From an uncultured Micrococcaceae bacterium (GTDB lineage Bacteria > Actinomycetota > Actinomycetes > Actinomycetales > Micrococcaceae): a DNA stretch of 13,373 nucleotides. How positions within the stretch are numbered: the stretch's first letter is position 1; every line of letters begins with the position of its first letter. Under the pieces are notes generated by a model, which did no database searches, had not been told where the DNA came from, and saw nothing but the letters and a program-made list of their open reading frames with translations. A program made the position numbers and the translations under genes. The stretch spans positions 1-13,373 of the forward strand of contig CALBOC010000151.1 in NCBI GenBank assembly GCA_937896705.1, read 5' to 3'. Shown piece after piece: positions 8,373 to 13,373 of this stretch.

Positions 8373-8385
8373 TAGACTATGGGGC
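8373..8385 (+). promoter_or_regulatory. Candidate leaderless promoter of panB (-10 TAGACT)
   Basis: TAGACT at 8373-8378 fits the TANNNT -10 consensus and is followed by 7 nt before the ATG at 8386. That is the usual -10 to transcription-start distance, so the mRNA would start on or next to the start codon. The intervening bases (ATGGGGC) offer no properly spaced Shine-Dalgarno sequence. The same hexamer occurs 6 nt before map. Confidence 0.5.
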
Positions 8386-9219
8386 ATGGTTGATTCCCCG
8401 TATTCCGTTTTGAAAAAGACCCCTGCCCGCTACCGAACCGTCCATTTCCAGCAAATCAAAGATGCCGGCGGAAAATTTGCGATGCTCACCTGCTATGACG
8501 CACTCACCGCCGCGATCTTCGATGACGCCGGTATCGAGACCCTGTTGATAGGTGACTCACTGGGCAATGTTGTGCAAGGTCAATCCTCGACCTTGGGGGT
8601 GACCATGGAGGACATGATCACCTTTTCGAAAGCGGTCGTTGCCGGCACCGACCGGGCCTTTGTGGTAGCAGATTTACCATTTGGCTCCTACGAGGAGTCC
8701 GTGGCGCAAGCCGTCGCTTCAGGCATTCGACTGGTCAAAGAAACCGGAATCTCGGCGATCAAAATGGAAGGCGGCGTGGAATACGCCCCGCATATTCAAG
8801 CACTCACGGCAGCCGGAGTTGCAGTTATTGCCCACACCGGGTTTACCCCGCAATCGGAACACGTGTTAGGCGGGTTCCGGGTGCAAGGTCGTGAAGAGGA
8901 CGCAACGCAGCGCATGGTCCAGGAAGCACAAGTGCTCCAAGATGCCGGTGCGACCATGTTGTTGATGGAGATGGTGCCAGCCAACGTTGCGGCGGCCGTT
9001 GATGAGGCGCTGACCATCCCCACGATTGGCATTGGTGCCGGCAATGGCACGACCGGACAAGTTTTAGTCTGGCAGGATGCCTTTGGGTTAAACCGGGGCC
9101 GCGTCCCGTCGTTTGTTAAACGCTTCGCCGAGGTCGGCGACGTATTATCGGATGCTACTAAACAGTTTCGCGAAGAAGTCCTGAAGACCGAGTTCCCGGA
9201 TGACGAACACAGTTTCTAA
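8386..9219 (+). CDS. panB: 3-methyl-2-oxobutanoate hydroxymethyltransferase
   Basis: PanB catalyses the first committed step of pantothenate (and so CoA) synthesis, transferring a hydroxymethyl group from methylene-tetrahydrofolate to alpha-ketoisovalerate to make ketopantoate. It is a cytosolic Mg-dependent TIM barrel. The protein has 277 residues, the usual length. Motifs are FAMLTCYDALTAAIFDDAGI from 31, LLIGDSLGNVVQG at 53-65 with metal ligand Asp57, VVADLPFGSY at 93-102 with Asp96, IKMEGG at 125-130 with Lys127 and Glu129, HTGFTPQSEHVLGGFRVQGR at 150-169, the catalytic Glu195 in LLMEMVP, and IGIGAGN at 214-220. It runs divergently from glnA2 and its stop lies only 6 nt from the stop of the convergent small gene. 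Translation probably starts on a leaderless message. Confidence 0.96.
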   Translation: MVDSPYSVLKKTPARYRTVHFQQIKDAGGKFAMLTCYDALTAAIFDDAGIETLLIGDSLGNVVQGQSSTLGVTMEDMITFSKAVVAGTDRAFVVADLPFGSYEESVAQAVASGIRLVKETGISAIKMEGGVEYAPHIQALTAAGVAVIAHTGFTPQSEHVLGGFRVQGREEDATQRMVQEAQVLQDAGATMLLMEMVPANVAAAVDEALTIPTIGIGAGNGTTGQVLVWQDAFGLNRGRVPSFVKRFAEVGDVLSDATKQFREEVLKTEFPDDEHSF

Positions 9220-9225
9220 CGCGGC

Positions 9226-9411
9226 CTACCAGTCGTCTTCGGCTTCGTCTTCCTCGTCCCAGGCGCGGTTGCGTTTCTCGTAGGTGGCCAGGGCGTTTGC
9301 GGCTTCGTCTCGGGTTGCGAACGGTCCGATGCGGTCCGTCGAAAACGATTGCGGGCCGTCTTCGACTTCGCCGGTTTTTACGTTGTACCAGTAGCGTTTT
9401 TCTTGAGTCAT
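9226..9411 (-). CDS. Small SPOR-like acidic protein
   Basis: This is a 61-residue protein beginning MTQEKRYWYNVKTGEVEDGP. The core (residues 6-45) has an aromatic Tyr-Trp-Tyr strand, a GEVEDGPQS turn, then RIGPFATRDEAANAL, which resembles the single repeat of small actinobacterial SPOR-domain-annotated proteins. The C-terminus is strongly acidic and tryptophan-containing (AWDEEDEAEDDW). There is no signal peptide or membrane segment, which argues against the periplasmic septal peptidoglycan role of larger SPOR proteins; its function is unknown. An upstream GTG/ATG-type start in the same frame would give 116 residues, but that extension is low-complexity and antisense to the map 5' end. The ATG at 9411 is therefore preferred, although its upstream GAAAGAAG is a poor ribosome-binding site. 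It is divergent from map and convergent with panB. Confidence 0.72.
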   Translation of the reverse strand: MTQEKRYWYNVKTGEVEDGPQSFSTDRIGPFATRDEAANALATYEKRNRAWDEEDEAEDDW

Positions 9412-9445
9412 ACTTCTTTCATACCAGACCAACACACCGGCCAGA

Positions 9446-9457
9446 TAGACTGAGGCT
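9446..9457 (+). promoter_or_regulatory. Candidate leaderless promoter of map (-10 TAGACT)
   Basis: TAGACT at 9446-9451 fits the TANNNT -10 consensus and lies 6 nt (GAGGCT) from the ATG at 9458. The GAGG within the spacer is too close to the start codon to be a good Shine-Dalgarno sequence. No convincing -35 is visible. The arrangement mirrors that before panB. Confidence 0.48.
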
Positions 9458-10429
9458 ATGACTTTTACACCACAGAACCTTGAGTCCCGTGAATTGGTGG
9501 TGCCTGGGTCACCTGCATCCCATAACCAACCGGTTGACTCGCCGCCGCGTCCTGGACCTGGGTCGCGGGCTCCCAAGGGCCGGTTGACGCCGGGGTATGT
9601 TGCACCACAACTGCCAGTCCCAGCTCATATTGAACGCCCCGATTATGTCGGGAAGAAGGACGCCATCGAAGGGCTGCACGGTGACGTTTACGATGCCGAA
9701 GGTCTTGCCAAAATTCGTGCCGCAGGACGTCTGGCCGCCCGAGCAATGGACGTGGTCGAGCGATACATTCGCCCGGGTGTGACTACCGCTGAGTTAGATC
9801 GTGTGGGCCATGAATTTATCATTTCGCATGATGCGTGGCCTTCGACCCTGGGCTATAAGGAATTTCCGAAGTCGATGACTACTTCACTCAACGAGGTGAT
9901 TTGTCACGGTATTCCTGACGACACCGTGCTCGAAGATGGTGACATCATCAACATTGATATCACGGTGTATAAAGATGGTCACCACGGCGATCACAACAAG
10001 ACGTTTCTGGTGGGTGAGGTTGACGAAGAGTCACGCCTCTTAGTCGAGCGGACTGAGAAAGCGCTGGAGCGGGCGATCAAGGCGGTCAAACCCGGCAGGG
10101 AAATTAACATTATCGGCCGGGTGATCGAAACCTATGCCAAGCGATTCGGCTATGGCGTGGTCGAGGATTTTGTGGGCCACGGCGTCGGTAAGGAGTTCCA
10201 TTCAGGCCTCATTGTGCCGCACTACGATACCGCTCCACGGCATAACGAGGTCATGGTGCCGGGGATGGTCTTTACCATCGAACCGATGCTCACCTTAGGA
10301 AGTATCGCCTGGGAGCTGTGGGATGACGGTTGGACGGTCACCACGAAAGATAAGCAACGCAGCGCGCAATTCGAACACACCATTGCGGTCACGGATGACG
10401 GCGCTGAAATTCTCACGGTGGCTGACTAG
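9458..10429 (+). CDS. map: Type I methionine aminopeptidase with proline-rich N-terminal extension
   Basis: This metalloprotease removes the initiator methionine from nascent proteins. It has 323 residues. The five metal ligands of the pita-bread fold are visible: Asp167 in NIDITVYKDGHHGD, Asp178, His241 in GHGVGKEFHSG, Glu275 in FTIEPM and Glu306 in QFEHT; the conserved active-site His150 is in NEVICHGIPDD. Residues 45-65 (PGYVAPQLPVPAHIERPDYVG) match the PxxP-containing N-terminal arm of mycobacterial MetAP1c. A further 44 residues precede this, rich in Pro, Gly and Ser (for example DSPPRPGPGSRAPKG), and look disordered. The start at 9458 is supported by the -10-like hexamer 6 nt upstream, though a later start cannot be excluded. 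The gene is followed by a strong hairpin and is convergent with nrdR. Confidence 0.94.
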   Translation: MTFTPQNLESRELVVPGSPASHNQPVDSPPRPGPGSRAPKGRLTPGYVAPQLPVPAHIERPDYVGKKDAIEGLHGDVYDAEGLAKIRAAGRLAARAMDVVERYIRPGVTTAELDRVGHEFIISHDAWPSTLGYKEFPKSMTTSLNEVICHGIPDDTVLEDGDIINIDITVYKDGHHGDHNKTFLVGEVDEESRLLVERTEKALERAIKAVKPGREINIIGRVIETYAKRFGYGVVEDFVGHGVGKEFHSGLIVPHYDTAPRHNEVMVPGMVFTIEPMLTLGSIAWELWDDGWTVTTKDKQRSAQFEHTIAVTDDGAEILTVAD

Positions 10430-10444
10430 CGAAGTTTCAGGGAA

Positions 10445-10483
10445 TCCGGGGTGGGCTGGCTTCCCCTTCCAGCCCACCCCGGA
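10445..10483. terminator. Strong bidirectional hairpin terminator between map and nrdR
   Basis: TCCGGGGTGGGCTGG (10445-10459) and CCAGCCCACCCCGGA (10469-10483) form a perfect 15-bp GC-rich stem with a 9-nt loop (CTTCCCCTT). It sits between the map stop (10429) and the nrdR stop (10489), so it can serve both genes. Neither strand has a clear U-tract after the stem, which is common for actinobacterial terminators. Confidence 0.85.
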
Positions 10484-10488
10484 AATCG

Positions 10489-10974
10489 TTAACGGGTAAA
10501 TAGCTTCGCTTGCAACGGCTCTTGTACGTCCGGTCGCTCCCGCAATTCATGTATAGCTTTTTCAAAGTCATCGAGATTGTCAAAATCTTGATAGACCGAG
10601 GCAAACCGCAGATAGGCGACCTGGTCGAGTCGCCGTAACGGACCTAGGATAGCCAATCCTACCTCGTGTGCATCCACTTCGGCATGTCCGGTCGCCCGGA
10701 TTTTTTCTTCGACCTCTTGGGCGAGTTTGGCTAGATCGTCATTATCTACCGGACGACCCTGGCAGGCCTTCCGGACACCGTTGACGACCTTGGCGCGGTC
10801 AAATGGTTCGGCCACACCGGAGCGTTTGATGACGCTCAGGGAGGTGGTTTCCATCGTGGTGAAACGTTTGTCGCAGGAGCGACATTCTCGTCGACGACGG
10901 ATCGCCGAGCCGTCATCTAATGATCGAGAATCCACGACGCGTGATTCTTCATGGCGACAGAACGGACAATGCAT
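10489..10974 (-). CDS. nrdR: Ribonucleotide reductase transcriptional repressor NrdR
   Basis: NrdR senses ATP/dATP through an ATP-cone and represses ribonucleotide reductase genes by binding paired NrdR boxes. From the chosen start the protein has 161 residues. The N-terminal zinc ribbon is MHCPFCRH with Cys3 and Cys6, then CRSC with Cys31 and Cys34, with an arginine-rich stretch (AIRRRRE) between. The ATP-cone follows from about residue 46 ([22 protein letters not shown] onward) and runs through [13 protein letters not shown] near 125. An upstream in-frame ATG at 11013 would add 13 residues, but it falls within the candidate promoter, and family members begin MHCPFC. The ribosome-binding site AGAGAGG at 10986-10992 is 11 nt away, a little long. 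Palindromes matching NrdR boxes lie upstream, suggesting autoregulation. It follows dnaE in the same direction after a 135-nt gap. Confidence 0.96.
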   Translation of the reverse strand: MHCPFCRHEESRVVDSRSLDDGSAIRRRRECRSCDKRFTTMETTSLSVIKRSGVAEPFDRAKVVNGVRKACQGRPVDNDDLAKLAQEVEEKIRATGHAEVDAHEVGLAILGPLRRLDQVAYLRFASVYQDFDNLDDFEKAIHELRERPDVQEPLQAKLFTR

Positions 10975-11011
10975 GGGGGAAGAAACCTCTCTATAGGATA
11001 GGTCTAAGCAC

Positions 11012-11041
11012 ATCTTAGCCCTACATATAGTTATGGTTCAA
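11012..11041 (-). promoter_or_regulatory. Candidate nrdR promoter
   Basis: On the minus strand TTGAAC (11036-11041) and TAAGAT (11012-11017) form a -35/-10 pair with an 18-nt spacer, each matching 4 of 6 consensus bases. Transcription would start near 11005, giving a leader of about 31 nt that carries the AGAGAGG site. A second -10-like hexamer, TATCCT (10995-11000), is an alternative without a clear -35. The spacer is almost entirely occupied by an NrdR-box-like palindrome. Confidence 0.5.
11018..11033. promoter_or_regulatory. NrdR-box-like operator, proximal
   Basis: The 16-mer GCCCTACATATAGTTA agrees with the known NrdR-box pattern ACACTATATATAGTGT at 11 of 16 positions, including the AT-rich core and the TAGT right arm. 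The core CTACATATAG is a near-palindrome (4 of 5 pairs). It lies between the candidate -35 and -10 of nrdR, where bound repressor would block RNA polymerase. Confidence 0.68.
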
Positions 11042-11050
11042 CCCCTTAGG

Positions 11051-11066
11051 CTACTATATGTAGTGG
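11051..11066. promoter_or_regulatory. NrdR-box-like operator, distal
   Basis: The 16-mer CTACTATATGTAGTGG matches the NrdR-box pattern at 12 of 16 positions; ACTATATGTAGT inside it is palindromic in 5 of 6 pairs. Its 11-bp core (ACTATATGTAG, 11053-11063) is the exact reverse complement of CTACATATAGT in the proximal box (11021-11031). The box centres are 33 bp apart, about three helical turns, as is typical for paired NrdR boxes. Confidence 0.72.
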
Positions 11067-11109
11067 TTGGGGGCTTGCAGGCTCTGATTTCGAAGGCTAC
11101 GGTCGGCGC

Positions 11110-13373
11110 TCACTCGAGACATGATGGTCCCAAAAGGACCTTCAAATCCCCAAACAGCGCAGGGTTGGGATTGACTTTATACTGCGGACCGACCCGCATT
11201 ATTTCCATCGTGAGGTTACCGACCAGCTTGATATTCACATCGGTCGTGCCCGAGTGACTGCGCAGCACTTCACCGAGTTGTTTGATCAAAGGTTCCGTGG
11301 CTTTATACGACGGGATCGTCAGGTTAAGGGGGCCACCAGCTGCCATATCCGTGGTATCTAAAATGGTCAATTCTTGGGCTGAGATCACCACCGAGCCGTC
11401 ATCGCGGCGTTGGACTCGCCCCTTGATAGAGACCACGAGGTCTTCAGCGATGACCGTGGAGATTGGTTCATATACCCGACCGAAAAACATCACGTCAATG
11501 GAGCCAGCAAGGTCTTCGACTTCTGCTCGAGCATATGGGTTGCCAGAGGTCTTTGCCACGCGACGTTCCAGGGTGGTGATCAATCCGGAGATCGTCACGA
11601 ATGAGCCATCGGCTGGCCCTTCATCGTCAACGACCTGACTCACGGTGTGATCCGCGTGCTGATCCAAGAGCTGTTCCAAGCCCTGCAGCGGGTGATCAGA
11701 GACATACAGCCCAATCATCTCGCGCTCAAAGGCAAGCTTCGTTTTCTTATCCCATTCGGGCAAATCAGGCACCGTGATCCCAAATCCGGTGTCGACGCCA
11801 GAGGTCTCTTGGTCATCGAGTAAGGAGAAGAAGTCGAACTGGTTGTTTGCCTCCTGACGTTTTTGCACCATCGAGGCGTCAACGGCTTCTTCGTGCACCG
11901 CCAAAAGGGCACGGCGAGAGTAGTTCAGTGAGTCGAACCCGCCAGCTTTAATGATGGATTCAATAGTGCGCTTATTGCATACTTCTTGCGGGACCTTTTT
12001 GAAGAAGTCTTGGAATGACGTGAAGGCACCTTGTTCTTCACGGGCCTTGACCATGCCTGAGACCACGTGGGCGCCCACGTTACGAACCGCACCCATCCCG
12101 AAGCGAATATCTTCGCCAACCGGGGTGAAGTTTTGGGCTGACTCGTTGACATCGGGTGGCAGGACATTGATGTTCATGCGACGGCATTCGTTGAGATACA
12201 CCGCCAGCTTGTCCTTATCGTGTGACACTGAGGTCAGTAATGCTGCCATATACTCTGCCGGGTAGTGCGCCTTCAGATAGGCCGTCCAGTAGGACACCAA
12301 CCCGTAGGCGGCCGAGTGCGCTTTGTTGAAGGCGTAGTCAGAGAACGGTAGCAGAATGTTCCACAGCGCGGTAATGGCTTCTTGAGAGTAGCCATTATCC
12401 AGCATTCCTTGCTGGAAGCTGGCGTACTGCTTGTCCAGTTCTTCTTTCTTCTTCTTACCCATCGCACGCCGCAGGATGTCGGCTTGGCCCAGCGAATAGC
12501 CGGCAACCTTCTGGGCGATGGACATGACCTGTTCCTGGTACACGATCAGACCGTGGGTCACACCCAGAATTTCTTCCAGCGGTTCTTCGAGTTCTGGGTG
12601 AATCGGGGTGACCTCTTGGAGGCCGTTCTTCCGCAGCGCATAGTTATTATGCGAGTTTGCCCCCATCGGACCCGGCCGATACAGTGCCAGCGTCGCCGAA
12701 ATATCTTCGAAGTTATCCGGGCGCATCAGCTTGAGTAATGCCCGCATGGGGCCGCCGTCGAGCTGGAAGACACCGAGGGTGTCGCCGCGAGCCAACAGCT
12801 CATAGGAATCCGGGTCATCAAGTTCTAGGGTTTCAAGATCCAGCGTGAAGTTTCGGTTGAGTTGGATATTTTCGACCGCATCCGAGATGACGGTGAGGTT
12901 GCGTAGCCCCAGAAAGTCCATCTTGATCAGACCCAGCGCTTCGGCGGTCGGATAATCGAACTGGGTGATCACCTGGCGGTCGACCAGTCGGCGCATCAAT
13001 GGAATGATATCGATGATGGGGTCCGAGGACATGATCACACCGGCCGCGTGCACGCCCCACTGCCGGATGAGCCCTTCCAGGCCTTTGGCGGTGTCAAAGA
13101 CCTCTTGGGTCTCGGGATCTGTCTGAAGCATCTCCCGGAAATCGCCGGCTTCGGAATAGCGTGGCGCTTCCGGGTCTTCGATGTCGGCCAATGGGATGTC
13201 CTTGGCCATAACCTGCGGTGGTAGTGCTTTGGTCAGCTGCTCCCCCATCGAAAACGGTTTGCCCAGGACACGTGCCGCGTCCTTGAGGGCCTGTTTCGTC
13301 TTAATGGTCCCGTAGGTGACGATCATCGCCACACGTTCGTCACCGTATTTTTCGGTCACGTATTCGATGACTT
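11110..13373 (-). CDS. dnaE: DNA polymerase III subunit alpha, C-terminal two thirds (5' partial)
   Basis: DnaE is the replicative DNA polymerase subunit. The frame stays open to the window edge and includes VIEYVTEKYGDERVAMIVTYGTIKTKQ, which follows the first catalytic aspartates in this family. About 753 of roughly 1,170 residues are therefore present, and the PHP domain and the first two catalytic aspartates lie outside. The third catalytic Asp is visible in IKMDFLGLRNLT (codon 12916-12918). Next come the fingers region with RPGPMGANSHNNYALRK, YQEQVMSIAQKVAGYSLGQAD and FNKAHSAAYGLVSYWTAYLKAHYP, a helix-hairpin-helix segment (NKRTIESIIKAGGFDSL), an OB fold (VTISGLITTLERRV through GRVQRRDDGSVVI) and a C-terminal tail ending LLGPSCLE. 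It looks like the housekeeping DnaE1 type rather than DnaE2, judged from its context and complete C-terminal domains; this is inference. A GTG at 13357-13359 is internal, not a start. Confidence 0.95.
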   Translation of the reverse strand, partial: VIEYVTEKYGDERVAMIVTYGTIKTKQALKDAARVLGKPFSMGEQLTKALPPQVMAKDIPLADIEDPEAPRYSEAGDFREMLQTDPETQEVFDTAKGLEGLIRQWGVHAAGVIMSSDPIIDIIPLMRRLVDRQVITQFDYPTAEALGLIKMDFLGLRNLTVISDAVENIQLNRNFTLDLETLELDDPDSYELLARGDTLGVFQLDGGPMRALLKLMRPDNFEDISATLALYRPGPMGANSHNNYALRKNGLQEVTPIHPELEEPLEEILGVTHGLIVYQEQVMSIAQKVAGYSLGQADILRRAMGKKKKEELDKQYASFQQGMLDNGYSQEAITALWNILLPFSDYAFNKAHSAAYGLVSYWTAYLKAHYPAEYMAALLTSVSHDKDKLAVYLNECRRMNINVLPPDVNESAQNFTPVGEDIRFGMGAVRNVGAHVVSGMVKAREEQGAFTSFQDFFKKVPQEVCNKRTIESIIKAGGFDSLNYSRRALLAVHEEAVDASMVQKRQEANNQFDFFSLLDDQETSGVDTGFGITVPDLPEWDKKTKLAFEREMIGLYVSDHPLQGLEQLLDQHADHTVSQVVDDEGPADGSFVTISGLITTLERRVAKTSGNPYARAEVEDLAGSIDVMFFGRVYEPISTVIAEDLVVSIKGRVQRRDDGSVVISAQELTILDTTDMAAGGPLNLTIPSYKATEPLIKQLGEVLRSHSGTTDVNIKLVGNLTMEIMRVGPQYKVNPNPALFGDLKVLLGPSCLE

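Noticed and set aside
9412..9576. Longer 116-residue form of the small SPOR-like protein
   Set aside because: The additional N-terminus is the antisense reading of the map 5' end and the intergenic gap, is low in complexity, and the compact core starts at MTQEKRYW.
10975..11013. Upstream ATG start for nrdR adding 13 residues
   Set aside because: NrdR proteins begin MHCPFC. The extension is unlike the family and overlaps the candidate -10 of the nrdR promoter.
1..13373. Mobile element, CRISPR array, tRNA/rRNA, toxin-antitoxin or defence island
   Set aside because: I saw no direct-repeat arrays, transposase or integrase motifs, or cloverleaf-like sequences. Every sizeable stretch is accounted for by housekeeping genes, so there is no support for a novel multi-gene system here.

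Overview
The window reads as chromosomal housekeeping DNA from an actinobacterium, probably of the Micrococcales/Micrococcaceae type with a moderate GC content (high 50s percent by eye). The grounds are an actinobacterial GlnA2-GlnE pair, an NrdR regulator, a type I methionine aminopeptidase with the PxxP-rich N-terminal extension known from mycobacterial MetAP1c, a small SPOR-like acidic protein beside map, and frequent GTG/TTG starts. I see no phage, transposon, CRISPR, tRNA or rRNA signal. Nothing in base or codon use suggests recent transfer.

Layout. (1) Positions 1-2751, plus strand: a riboflavin operon with the 3' end of ribD, then ribE, ribBA and ribH, tightly packed or overlapping. 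Together they encode the reductase step, riboflavin synthase, the two entry enzymes (GTP cyclohydrolase II and DHBP synthase) and lumazine synthase. (2) Positions 2804-3793, plus strand: a luciferase-like flavin-dependent oxidoreductase 52 nt behind ribH, possibly in the same transcript. (3) Positions 3897-8314, minus strand: glnA2 followed by glnE with an ATGA overlap, a nitrogen-assimilation module. (4) Positions 8386-9219, plus strand: panB (pantothenate/CoA synthesis), divergent from glnA2. (5) Positions 9226-9411, minus strand: a 61-residue SPOR-like protein, divergent from map. (6) Positions 9458-10429, plus strand: map, convergent with nrdR across a perfect 15-bp hairpin terminator. (7) Positions 10489-10974, minus strand: nrdR, the ribonucleotide reductase repressor. 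(8) From 11110 to the window end, minus strand: the C-terminal two thirds of dnaE (replicative DNA polymerase III alpha subunit).

The coding content is ordinary. The most informative signals are regulatory. Two NrdR-box-like palindromes sit in the nrdR upstream region, 33 bp apart centre to centre, and one fills the spacer of a plausible promoter, which suggests autoregulation. The panB and map start codons each follow an identical TAGACT -10-like hexamer by 6-7 nt, with little or no Shine-Dalgarno sequence, which suggests leaderless mRNAs. I found no candidate for a novel multi-gene system. The longest gene-free stretches are 10975-11109, which holds the NrdR boxes and promoter, and 3794-3896, which holds a weak hairpin.
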